DNA of 12,661 bases from Sediminibacterium sp. (lineage in GTDB: Bacteria; Bacteroidota; Bacteroidia; Chitinophagales; Chitinophagaceae), in assembly GCA_017987615.1 (NCBI GenBank), contig JAGNTI010000021.1, forward strand, positions 1 to 12,661. Direction: 5' to 3'. Below the pieces are notes generated by a model, which worked only from the letters and a program-made list of their open reading frames with translations, searched no databases and was not told the origin of the DNA. Positions within the stretch are counted from its first letter, which is position 1; the number at the start of each line of letters is the position of its first letter. The position numbers were made by a program, and so were the translations under genes. Shown in pieces: positions 1-5,881 of this stretch.

Positions 1-120
1 ATCGCTTTATTTAAAGACGGTGTGCTTGTAAACCTAGTAGAAAGACATCAAATTGAAGGTCGTCCGGCGCAAGTAATTGCCCAGCATTTGATCTCTATTT
101 TTGATGAACATTGCAATTAA
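1..120 (+). CDS. Bacilliredoxin, BrxA/BrxB (YphP/YqiW) family, C-terminal 39 residues only
   Basis: The window opens inside this gene; frame 1 reads to a TAA at 118-120 and gives 39 residues. The fragment contains ALFKDGVLVNLVERHQIEGR and ends IFDEHCN, which is the pattern I recall for the C-terminal end of BrxA/BrxB proteins (usually about 135-145 residues): a FKDG turn, an ERHxIEGR stretch and a last helix ending in a Cys near the C-terminus. These small thioredoxin-fold proteins remove bacillithiol from S-bacillithiolated proteins in the cytoplasm, using a CGC motif that lies upstream and outside the window. The assignment therefore rests on the C-terminus alone. The presence of bshB1, a bacillithiol biosynthesis gene, at 2298 supports it. 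Confidence 0.75.
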   Translation: MALFKDGVLVNLVERHQIEGRPAQVIAQHLISIFDEHCN

Positions 121-127
121 TTTATCT

Positions 128-135
128 TAATTTTG
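128..135 (+). promoter_or_regulatory. Candidate -7 promoter element for lgt-yajQ
   Basis: TAATTTTG matches the Bacteroidota -7 consensus TAnnTTTG exactly. It starts 8 bases after the bacilliredoxin stop. The nearest TTTG (100-103) lies 24 bases upstream, longer than the usual 19-20 base spacer, so the -33 half is weak. A start near 141 would put the 156-179 hairpin in the lgt leader, with 73 bases between the box and the lgt ATG. Confidence 0.4.
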
Positions 136-155
136 TTTCGATGTGTTAGTAAGTA

Positions 156-179
156 AGGGCTCCACGTAAGTGGAGCCTT
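156..179 (+). terminator. GTAA-loop hairpin between the bacilliredoxin gene and lgt
   Basis: GGCTCCAC (158-165), loop GTAA and GTGGAGCC (170-177) form a perfect 8-bp stem closed by a GNRA-type tetraloop. A G-U and an A-U pair extend it to 156-179. The sequence after it (TTCACTTTAA) is only modestly T-rich. It could be the terminator of the bacilliredoxin gene or, if the 128-135 promoter is used, a structure in the lgt 5' leader. The sequence alone does not decide. Confidence 0.5.
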
Positions 180-208
180 CACTTTAAGAACAAACGCCTA
201 TTTCGCCT

Positions 209-1369
209 ATGTATCCCAATTTATATTACGCAGTCAAAGACCTTTTTGGTATCGAAATAACGGGTCTAAAACTTATTAATTCTTTTGGCTTTTTTGTGGC
301 CATCGCTTTTATTGCTGCATCGGCTGTTTTAAGCGCCGAACTTAAAAGAAAAGAAAAAGAAGGACTGCTCATACATGAGGAAGAAAAAATGATCATTGGT
401 GCACCAGCATCAGTACAAGAACTCTTATTTAATTTTTTACTAGGTTTTATTTTTGGATATAAAATTATTGGCGCATTTGTGGTGCCAGCGGCCCTCAACG
501 ATCCACAATCCTTTATACTCTCTACAAATGGAAGTGCGCCCGTTGGTATTTTAGTGGGTATCTTCTTTTTAGTTTTAAAATGGTACGAAAAAAACAAAGT
601 AAAACTTCCTAAGCCCGAAGAAAAAACATTTAAAGTTTGGCCGCACGACAGGGTAGGTGATATTGTATTATACGCAGCTATTTTTGGATTTTTAGGGGCC
701 AAAATATTTCACAATCTCGAAAACTGGGGTGAGTTTGTAAAAGACCCAATTGGCAATCTAATAGCTTTTAGTGGACTTACTTTTTATGGTGGCCTAATTT
801 GTGCAACCGTTGCTATCATTTACTTTGCGCGTAAGCACAAAATAGGTGTGGTGCATTTAGCAGACGCAATGGCGCCAACCATGATGTTTGCGTACGCTAT
901 GGGCCGTATTGGTTGTCAGGTAAGTGGGGATGGCGACTGGGGTATAGTAAACAACAGCCCAAAACCTTTTGCTTGGATGCCCGACGGATTGTGGTCATCG
1001 GTATATGCACATAACGTAATTGGTGAAGGAGTACCTATTAAAGATTGCGTTGGGCAGTATTGTAATCAACTTCCAATGCCGGTATACCCAACTGCTTTAT
1101 ATGAAGTAATCGCTTGCTTACTATTATTTGGCGTTTTATGGTTTTTGAGAACGAGAATAAAAGTAGCGGGCAGGTTAGCAGCTTTATATCTTATGTTTAA
1201 TGGGATCGAGCGTTTTTTAGTAGAAAAAATTAGAGTAAACACAAAATATGTAGACCTTCCTTTTCAGCCCACTCAAGCAGAAATCATTTCCCTTTGTTTA
1301 TTTTTAGGCGGTGTATTTTTGTGGTGGAAAGCTGGAAAATGGAACCTCAAACAACAATCTAAATTATAA
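209..1369 (+). CDS. lgt: Prolipoprotein diacylglyceryl transferase (Lgt)
   Basis: Lgt is an inner-membrane enzyme that moves a diacylglyceryl group from phosphatidylglycerol to the lipobox cysteine of lipoprotein precursors, the first step of lipoprotein maturation. The 386 residues hold several hydrophobic segments (about 22-42, 70-92, 111-124, 152-166, 183-207, 299-313, 357-373). Family landmarks are FYGG (192-195), GRIG (232-235, R233 matching E. coli R143), YPTALYE (293-299) and GIERFLVE (332-339, R335/E339 matching the E. coli R239/E243 pair). At the position of E. coli H103 (FHGG) this protein has Y193. It is about 95 residues longer than E. coli Lgt, mostly because of a charged segment around 43-65 and extra hydrophobic and linker sequence up to about 150. 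A CVGQYC pair (C280, C285) sits in a probable periplasmic loop. The YajQ gene starts 3 bases after the stop, so the two are probably cotranscribed. Confidence 0.95.
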   Translation: MYPNLYYAVKDLFGIEITGLKLINSFGFFVAIAFIAASAVLSAELKRKEKEGLLIHEEEKMIIGAPASVQELLFNFLLGFIFGYKIIGAFVVPAALNDPQSFILSTNGSAPVGILVGIFFLVLKWYEKNKVKLPKPEEKTFKVWPHDRVGDIVLYAAIFGFLGAKIFHNLENWGEFVKDPIGNLIAFSGLTFYGGLICATVAIIYFARKHKIGVVHLADAMAPTMMFAYAMGRIGCQVSGDGDWGIVNNSPKPFAWMPDGLWSSVYAHNVIGEGVPIKDCVGQYCNQLPMPVYPTALYEVIACLLLFGVLWFLRTRIKVAGRLAALYLMFNGIERFLVEKIRVNTKYVDLPFQPTQAEIISLCLFLGGVFLWWKAGKWNLKQQSKL

Positions 1370-1372
1370 ATT

Positions 1373-1864
1373 ATGCCATCATTTGACGTAGCTAGTAAGG
1401 TTGACTTACAAACCTTGGATAATGCCATTAATACGGTAAAAAAAGAAATTGCTGGTCGCTTTGACTTTAGAGATACCCCGGTTTCTATCGAACTCAATAA
1501 AAAGGACTATGTGGTTTCTTTGGAAGTAGATTCTGACATGAAAATGAAGCAATTGATCGACGTTTTAATTGGCCGCGCCATAAAGCAAGGCATCGACGGT
1601 AATGCTTTTGACTTTTCAAAAGACGCTTACCCGAGTGGCAAAGTGGTTAAAAAGGAAGTACCAGTAACCAATGGACTTAAGCAAGAAGACGCTAAAAAGA
1701 TGGTAAAAGCCATCAAAGACAGTGGTTTAAAGGTTCAAGCAGCCATTATGGACGACATTATTAGGGTTACAGCCAAAAAAATCGATGATTTACAGGAAGT
1801 TATAGCGCTTTTAAATGGCGGGAACTTTGGTATTCCACTTCAGTACACCAACATGAAAAGCTAA
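1373..1864 (+). CDS. YajQ family cyclic di-GMP/nucleotide-binding protein
   Basis: This is a full-length YajQ protein of 163 residues (family usual about 160-165). It begins MPSFDVASKVDLQTLDNAIN and has GRFDFRDT (28-35), the family's most recognisable stretch, and the GIPLQYTN ending close to the usual IPLQF/Y-type C-terminus. YajQ proteins are soluble and built from two RNA-binding-like ferredoxin folds. E. coli YajQ binds nucleotides and RNA, and a Xanthomonas homologue binds cyclic di-GMP as a transcription cofactor. Which of these applies here cannot be read from the sequence. The ATG follows the lgt stop by 3 bases, so translation is probably coupled; a functional tie to lipoprotein processing is not implied. 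There is no hairpin terminator after the stop, and the rpmE promoter begins within 10 bases. Confidence 0.93.
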   Translation: MPSFDVASKVDLQTLDNAINTVKKEIAGRFDFRDTPVSIELNKKDYVVSLEVDSDMKMKQLIDVLIGRAIKQGIDGNAFDFSKDAYPSGKVVKKEVPVTNGLKQEDAKKMVKAIKDSGLKVQAAIMDDIIRVTAKKIDDLQEVIALLNGGNFGIPLQYTNMKS

Positions 1865-1869
1865 TATTA

Positions 1870-1901
1870 TTTGGCATTTTAGCTATTCTAGCCTAATTTT
1901 G
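1870..1901 (+). promoter_or_regulatory. Bacteroidota-type -33/-7 promoter of the L31 gene
   Basis: TTTG (1870-1873), a 20-base spacer, then TAATTTTG (1894-1901) is a textbook match to TTTG-N19/20-TAnnTTTG. It is the best promoter in the window. The expected transcript start is about 1907, leaving a leader of roughly 50 bases before the ATG at 1957. It lies entirely between yajQ and the L31 gene, so L31 has its own transcription unit. Confidence 0.8.
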
Positions 1902-1920
1902 CATCTCATTAAAAATAAGT

Positions 1921-1938
1921 GTACGGCCAAATCCGTAC
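1921..1938 (+). promoter_or_regulatory. Leader hairpin upstream of the L31 gene
   Basis: GTACGG (1921-1926), loop CCAAAT and CCGTAC (1933-1938) form a perfect 6-bp stem inside the predicted 5' leader, 18 bases before the start codon. Ribosomal-protein genes, including L31 genes in several bacterial groups, often carry autoregulatory leaders, so this may be one. It is short, and its function is inference only. Confidence 0.4.
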
Positions 1939-1956
1939 CACCTAAAACCCATAATT

Positions 1957-2208
1957 ATGAAACAAGGTATCCATCCAGAAAATTATCGTTTCGTTGTTTT
2001 CAAAGACATGTCTAACGGTACAACCTTTTTAAGCAAGTCTACAGCTGCTTCTAAAGAAACAATCACATTTGATGATGGTAATGAATATCCAGTTATCAAA
2101 TTGGAGATTTCAAACACATCTCACCCTTTCTACACTGGTAAAAACATGCTTGTTGATACTGCTGGTAGAATTGACAAATTCAAAAAGCGTTACGAAAAGA
2201 AGAAGTAA
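1957..2208 (+). CDS. rpmE2: Type B 50S ribosomal protein L31
   Basis: This is a component of the large ribosomal subunit that contributes to the bridge between subunits. The 83 residues start [19 protein letters not shown] and contain SHPFYTGK (55-62) and the basic end [13 protein letters not shown], all typical of type B L31 (family about 80-90 residues). There is no cysteine, so the zinc-binding motif of type A L31 is absent. In E. coli the zinc-free paralogue is used under zinc limitation, but in Bacteroidota a type B protein is often the only L31, so no zinc response should be assumed. The gene is monocistronic, framed by a strong promoter (1870-1901) and a strong terminator (2230-2265). 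Confidence 0.96.
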   Translation: MKQGIHPENYRFVVFKDMSNGTTFLSKSTAASKETITFDDGNEYPVIKLEISNTSHPFYTGKNMLVDTAGRIDKFKKRYEKKK

Positions 2209-2229
2209 TTCTTCTCTACATAAGTTTTT

Positions 2230-2265
2230 AAAAGCTGCTAGTTTATCTAGCGGCTTTTCTTTTTT
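2230..2265 (+). terminator. Intrinsic terminator after the L31 gene
   Basis: A 12-base arm (2230-2241), a TTTAT loop and the complementary arm (2247-2258) pair fully, with one U-G wobble (2236 with 2252). A CTTTTTTT tract follows directly (2259-2265). This is a clear Rho-independent terminator 21 bases after the stop codon, and it separates L31 from the bshB1 cluster. Confidence 0.88.
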
Positions 2266-2273
2266 ACAACCCT

Positions 2274-2281
2274 TACCTTTG
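2274..2281 (+). promoter_or_regulatory. Candidate -7 promoter element for the bshB1-aguB-aguA-amidase cluster
   Basis: TACCTTTG is an exact TAnnTTTG match just after the L31 terminator and 16 bases before the bshB1 ATG. There is no TTTG at the expected -33 position; that space is taken by the terminator arm and T-tract. The implied leader is only about 10 bases. Confidence 0.5.
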
Positions 2282-2297
2282 CCTTAATTCTAATCCT

Positions 2298-3026
2298 ATG
2301 AAACTAGATATTTTAGCTTTTGGCGTTCACCCCGATGATGTTGAACTAGGCTGTGCTGGTACCATAATGGCTGCCATCGACCAAGGTAAAAAAGTGGGCA
2401 TCGTAGATTTGACAAGAGGAGAACTAGGTACTAGAGGAACACCCACTACCAGAACACAGGAAGCGGCTGCTGCTGCTAAAATTATGGGCGTAGATGTAAG
2501 GGAAAACCTTGACATGGCAGATGGTTTTTTTACAAACGATGAAGCGCATCAAAGAAAAATTATTGCACTCATCAGAAAATACCAACCAGATGTCATTTTA
2601 GCAAATGCACCAGAAGATCGTCATCCTGATCATGGACGTAGTGCTAAACTAGTTTCTGATGCTGCGTTTTTAAGTGGTCTTAGAAAAATTGAAACCATGC
2701 ATGAAGGCGTTACCCAAAACGCTTGGAGACCTGCCTATACTTTTCATTATATACAAGACCGTTTTATTCAACCTTCTTTTGTTATAGATATCACGGCGTA
2801 TATGGAAAGAAAAATGGAAGCCGTACTTGCCTATGGCACACAGTTTACAAGTGCTGATACTTCAGAACCACAAACCTATATTTCATCACCGCAGTTTTTA
2901 GAAACTGTAAAAGCGAGAGCGCTCATGCTGGGTAAAAGAATTGGTGTTGGGTACGCAGAAGGTTATATCACCGAAAAAATTATTGGCTTTTCAAATTTTG
3001 ATGCCATCATTAAACATACAACTTAA
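2298..3026 (+). CDS. bshB1: Bacillithiol biosynthesis deacetylase BshB1
   Basis: This is a cytoplasmic zinc deacetylase of the LmbE/PIG-L family. It removes acetate from GlcNAc-malate to give GlcN-malate, the second step of bacillithiol synthesis (after BshA, before BshC). The 242 residues show AFGVHPDDVELG near the N-terminus, with H11 and D14 as probable zinc ligands, GELGTRG (41-47), and HPDHG (109-113), with H112 as the third ligand. SPQFLETVKARA (197-208) and the G(V/I)GYAEG stretch near 216-222 are features I associate with BshB1 rather than with MshB or other LmbE proteins. Length is as expected (about 230-240). The ATG is the only sensible start, 16 bases from a -7 element. aguB begins 20 bases downstream. 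The bacilliredoxin gene at 1-120 belongs to the same thiol system. Confidence 0.94.
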   Translation: MKLDILAFGVHPDDVELGCAGTIMAAIDQGKKVGIVDLTRGELGTRGTPTTRTQEAAAAAKIMGVDVRENLDMADGFFTNDEAHQRKIIALIRKYQPDVILANAPEDRHPDHGRSAKLVSDAAFLSGLRKIETMHEGVTQNAWRPAYTFHYIQDRFIQPSFVIDITAYMERKMEAVLAYGTQFTSADTSEPQTYISSPQFLETVKARALMLGKRIGVGYAEGYITEKIIGFSNFDAIIKHTT

Positions 3027-3046
3027 CGATCTTTTAAATTTTTATT

Positions 3047-3916
3047 ATGTCAAAAGTAAAAGTGGGATTGGTTCAAATGTCTTGCAGTGGAAGCAAAGAA
3101 GAAAACATGCAAAAAGCAATTGCAGGTATTAAAGATGCTGCAGCAAAGGGCGCTCAAATTGTTTGCCTTCAAGAATTATTTACATCCTTATATTTTTGTG
3201 ATGTAGAAGACTATGAAAATTTTAAGTTAGCGGAAAAAATTCCGGGTGCTACAACTGATGCTTTAGGACAAGTAGCAGCATCACTAAATGTGGTAGTTAT
3301 TGCTTCTTTATTTGAAAAAAGAACGCAAGGAATTTACCATAACACAACCGCAGTTATTGACGCCGACGGTGCTTACCTAGGTATGTACCGTAAAATGCAT
3401 ATCCCTGATGATCCTGCTTACTACGAAAAATTTTATTTCACCCCAGGTGATTTAGGATACAAAACATTTGATACCAAATTTGCAAAAATTGGTGTACTTA
3501 TTTGCTGGGATCAGTGGTATCCAGAAGCAGCCAGACTTACTGCTTTACAAGGTGCCGAAATATTATTTTATCCAACAGCCATTGGTTGGGCAACATCGCA
3601 AGATGAAGCGACCAATACGGAGCAGTACAATGCTTGGCAAACCATTCAGCGCAGTCATGCAGTTGCCAACGGCGTGCACGTGGTAAGTGTGAACAGGGTA
3701 GGCTATGAACAAAATGGTGCTATGAAATTTTGGGGTGGTTCATTTGTGAGCAATCCATTTGGCACACTATTATATAAGGGTTCACACGATAACGAAGAAA
3801 CAGAAGTGGTTGAAATTGATACGGATGCCACAGACCGTTACCGCACTCACTGGCCGTTTATGAGAGACAGACGTATTGACTCTTATGAAAATATCACCAA
3901 ACGTTTTATTGACTAG
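3047..3916 (+). CDS. aguB: N-carbamoylputrescine amidase (carbon-nitrogen hydrolase)
   Basis: AguB hydrolyses N-carbamoylputrescine to putrescine, CO2 and ammonia, the last step of the agmatine route to polyamines. The 289 residues form one nitrilase-superfamily domain with the Glu-Lys-Cys triad in place: E43 in CLQELF, K116 in YRKMHIPDD and C153 in GVLICWDQWYPE. The YRKMHIPDDP and ICWDQWYPEAAR stretches, YFTPGD (130-135) and THWPFMRDRR near the C-terminus match AguB more closely than general amidases or nitrilases. Length is usual for the family (about 280-300). The gene lies 20 bases after bshB1 and 12 bases before aguA, the enzyme that makes its substrate, which strengthens the assignment. 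Confidence 0.94.
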   Translation: MSKVKVGLVQMSCSGSKEENMQKAIAGIKDAAAKGAQIVCLQELFTSLYFCDVEDYENFKLAEKIPGATTDALGQVAASLNVVVIASLFEKRTQGIYHNTTAVIDADGAYLGMYRKMHIPDDPAYYEKFYFTPGDLGYKTFDTKFAKIGVLICWDQWYPEAARLTALQGAEILFYPTAIGWATSQDEATNTEQYNAWQTIQRSHAVANGVHVVSVNRVGYEQNGAMKFWGGSFVSNPFGTLLYKGSHDNEETEVVEIDTDATDRYRTHWPFMRDRRIDSYENITKRFID

Positions 3917-3928
3917 AAATTTATTGTT

Positions 3929-4969
3929 TTGAATACTCCCAAATCATTAGGATATTATTTTCCTGCAGAGTTTGAAATGCACGAAGCCACATGGTTAAGT
4001 TGGCCGCATAAAGAAGCAAGTTGGCCAGGAAAAATTGATGCGATATATCCAAACTATAGTTTGTTTGTAAAATACCTTGCCCAGTCTGAAAAAGTGCGGA
4101 TCAATGTGGTGGATGCTGCTATGCAAGAAAGTGCAACAGCACATCTTGTAAAAGCAGGCGTAAACATGGAACAGGTATCTTTTTATTTGCTTCCTACCAA
4201 TGACGCCTGGTGTCGTGATCATGGCCCTGCATTTTTAATTAACCCTGCTGCCAAACAAAAAAAAGTAATTGTAGATTGGAATTACAATGCTTGGGGAAAT
4301 AAATATCCGCCTTACGATTTAGACGACGTAATCCCAACTTTAATTGGAAAGCATTTTGATATTCCGGTATACCATCCTGGTATTATTATGGAAGGTGGTT
4401 CTGTAGAGTTTAATGGAACAGGTACTATTTTAACGAGCACCAGTTGTCTTTTAAACCCAAACAGAAATAGCCATTTAAACAGAGATCAAATTGAAAATTA
4501 TTTGTTTGATTATTATGGTGCCAATCAGGTGTTGTGGGTAGAAGAGGGCATTGTTGGTGACGACACCGATGGTCATATCGATGATACCATCAGGTTTGTA
4601 AACGAAGACACGGTATTAACAGTGGTTGAATCAAATACACAAGACGAAAACTACACCATCCTTCAAGATAATTTAGCGCAGCTTAAAAAAATGCGTTTGT
4701 TAAATGGAAAGCAATTAAACATTGTAGAACTTCCTATGCCAGAAGCGGTGATTTATGAAGATCAGCGTTTACCAGCCTCTTACGCTAATTTTTATATCTC
4801 TAATAAATATGTGATTGTTCCAACATTTAGATCTACTATGGATGATAAGGCGCTTAGTATAATTGCAGAGGCTTATAAAAATAGGGAAGTGGTTGGTATT
4901 GATTCTACCGATATAATATGGGGGTTAGGCAGTTTTCATTGCTTGTCTCAACAAGAACCCTTAGTTTAA
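3929..4969 (+). CDS. aguA: Agmatine deiminase, TTG start
   Basis: AguA converts agmatine to N-carbamoylputrescine and ammonia in the cytoplasm. The 346 residues match the PAD-type guanidino-modifying fold: HEATWLSWPH (18-27), NDAWCRDHGP (91-100), MEGGS (154-158), DDTDGHIDD (211-219) and GLGSFHCLSQQEP near the C-terminus, where C338 is the expected catalytic cysteine. Length is typical (about 340-370). The start is TTG at 3929, 12 bases after the aguB stop. The first ATG, at 3977, would remove GYYFPAEFE, which matches the conserved N-terminus of the family, so I prefer TTG. The end overlaps by one base an ATG at 4969 in the next gene's frame, though I place that gene's start at 4987. A secreted peptidyl-arginine deiminase is unlikely because there is no signal peptide and aguB is adjacent. 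Confidence 0.94.
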   Translation: MNTPKSLGYYFPAEFEMHEATWLSWPHKEASWPGKIDAIYPNYSLFVKYLAQSEKVRINVVDAAMQESATAHLVKAGVNMEQVSFYLLPTNDAWCRDHGPAFLINPAAKQKKVIVDWNYNAWGNKYPPYDLDDVIPTLIGKHFDIPVYHPGIIMEGGSVEFNGTGTILTSTSCLLNPNRNSHLNRDQIENYLFDYYGANQVLWVEEGIVGDDTDGHIDDTIRFVNEDTVLTVVESNTQDENYTILQDNLAQLKKMRLLNGKQLNIVELPMPEAVIYEDQRLPASYANFYISNKYVIVPTFRSTMDDKALSIIAEAYKNREVVGIDSTDIIWGLGSFHCLSQQEPLV

Positions 4970-4986
4970 TGCTCAAAATATTTTCG

Positions 4987-5814
4987 ATGAAAAAATCAAT
5001 GTTTATAGGCATCTTGGCCTTCTTAAGTTTGCCATTCATTTTTACTGCTTGTTTTAGAAATCCATATAAGGCAACTAATAAAAAACATGCCCATCAAATT
5101 GATTCCCTCACAGATATTGCTAAACTTCCAAACAATGGAGGCATTTTTTCAGACTCAGTGAAACAACCTCCTTACTGGGTGGGTACCACAAATTTTGGTT
5201 TACGTAAACCTAATTTTGTAATCATTCATCATACGGCACAAAATTCTTGTGAAGAAACGCTCAGAACATTTACGATACCTCGTACTGCTGTTAGTGCGCA
5301 TTATGTAATTTGTAAAGATGGTACCATTCACCAAATGCTTAATGATTATATGCGTGCGCAACACGCTGGTATTAGCAAATGGGGTAATTTAATTGACATC
5401 AATTCTTCGTCTATTGGAATTGAACTAGATAATAATGGATACGAACCTTTTGATAGTTTGCAAATCAATAGTTTGATGGTACTACTAAATAGGCTCAAAC
5501 AAAAATATACCATACCTACAGCTAATTTTATTGGACACGGAGATATTGCACCAACCAGAAAAAACGATCCAAACTTTAGATTTCCTTGGAAACTACTAGC
5601 AACAAATGGATATGGCTTATGGTTTGATGATACATTAGTACCTGCGCCAGCAAATTTTAACCCATACATCGCCCTACGTATTATTGGCTACGATTTAAAA
5701 GATTCTACTGCCGCGGTAAGGTCATTTAAAAGACATTTTTTACAGGATACCACAAAACGATTAAACGCTATGGATACCCTCGTACTATCCAATTTACAGC
5801 GTAAATATTTTTAA
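4987..5814 (+). CDS. N-acetylmuramoyl-L-alanine amidase, probable lipoprotein
   Basis: This is an Amidase_2/PGRP-fold zinc amidase that cleaves the bond between MurNAc and the stem peptide of peptidoglycan. From the ATG at 4987 it has 275 residues. Residues 1-22 form a lipoprotein-type signal: a KK pair, a hydrophobic run, and FTAC with C22 as the lipidated cysteine. F at -3 is less common than Leu. The residues after C22 (FRNPYK) do not resemble the acidic surface-export signal known in Bacteroidota, so a periplasmic-facing position is likely. In the catalytic domain (about 70-205), likely zinc ligands are H81 (IIHHTA), H184 (GHGDIAPT) and D194; E146 (IGIELDNN) and K192 match catalytic residues of AmpD. 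The last 60 residues are not assigned. In-frame ATGs at 4969 and 4999 are alternatives; 4987 gives the best signal peptide. It ends the bshB1-aguB-aguA cluster. Confidence 0.88.
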   Translation: MKKSMFIGILAFLSLPFIFTACFRNPYKATNKKHAHQIDSLTDIAKLPNNGGIFSDSVKQPPYWVGTTNFGLRKPNFVIIHHTAQNSCEETLRTFTIPRTAVSAHYVICKDGTIHQMLNDYMRAQHAGISKWGNLIDINSSSIGIELDNNGYEPFDSLQINSLMVLLNRLKQKYTIPTANFIGHGDIAPTRKNDPNFRFPWKLLATNGYGLWFDDTLVPAPANFNPYIALRIIGYDLKDSTAAVRSFKRHFLQDTTKRLNAMDTLVLSNLQRKYF

Positions 5815-5817
5815 AAA

Positions 5818-5841
5818 ATAAATCCTCAAATTATAAATCCT
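5818..5841. repeat. Direct repeat ATAAATCCT upstream of the acyl-CoA dehydrogenase gene
   Basis: ATAAATCCT occurs at 5818-5826 and again at 5833-5841, a 15-base period. The second copy overlaps the left end of the palindrome at 5840-5853. It may be part of a regulator site or a chance repeat in AT-rich sequence. Confidence 0.35.
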
Positions 5842-5853
5842 AACAATTGTTAG
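5840..5853. promoter_or_regulatory. Perfect 14-bp palindrome, candidate operator
   Basis: CTAACAATTGTTAG is identical to its reverse complement over all 14 bases. It ends 2 bases before the -7 box TATTTTTG, inside what would be the promoter spacer, a typical place for a repressor operator. The AACAATTGTT core resembles dimeric winged-helix (MarR-like) sites, but no regulator gene is in the window. It could instead fold as a 5-bp hairpin with an AATT loop followed by CTTATTTTT, a weak terminator for the amidase gene. Confidence 0.45.
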
Positions 5854-5855
5854 CT

Positions 5856-5863
5856 TATTTTTG
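5856..5863 (+). promoter_or_regulatory. Candidate -7 promoter element for the acyl-CoA dehydrogenase gene
   Basis: TATTTTTG fits TAnnTTTG exactly and lies 18 bases before the ATG at 5882. No TTTG is present at -33, so the promoter may be weak or need an activator. The transcript would start near 5869. Confidence 0.5.
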
Positions 5864-5881
5864 CCCAACAAAATAGCTACA

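Noticed and set aside
226..702. 158-codon open frame on the minus strand inside lgt
   Set aside because: It is antisense to a clear lgt gene and its translation resembles no family; an AT-rich shadow frame.
2069..2287. 72-codon frame overlapping the L31 gene and running into the terminator
   Set aside because: It lies out of frame within L31 and reads through the terminator hairpin; no coding signal of its own.
3929..4969. AguA as a secreted peptidyl-arginine deiminase (P. gingivalis type)
   Set aside because: There is no signal peptide or C-terminal secretion domain, the length is that of AguA, and aguB is directly upstream.
4918..4986. Upstream ATG (4918) and ATG (4969) as starts for the amidase
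   Set aside because: 4918 lies inside aguA coding sequence and 4969 adds residues before the KK pair. Only the start at 4987 gives a compact lipoprotein signal peptide.
5861..5881. TTG at 5861 as start of the acyl-CoA dehydrogenase
   Set aside because: This codon is part of the -7 promoter box; ATG at 5882 gives the conserved MDFNLTEEQ start.
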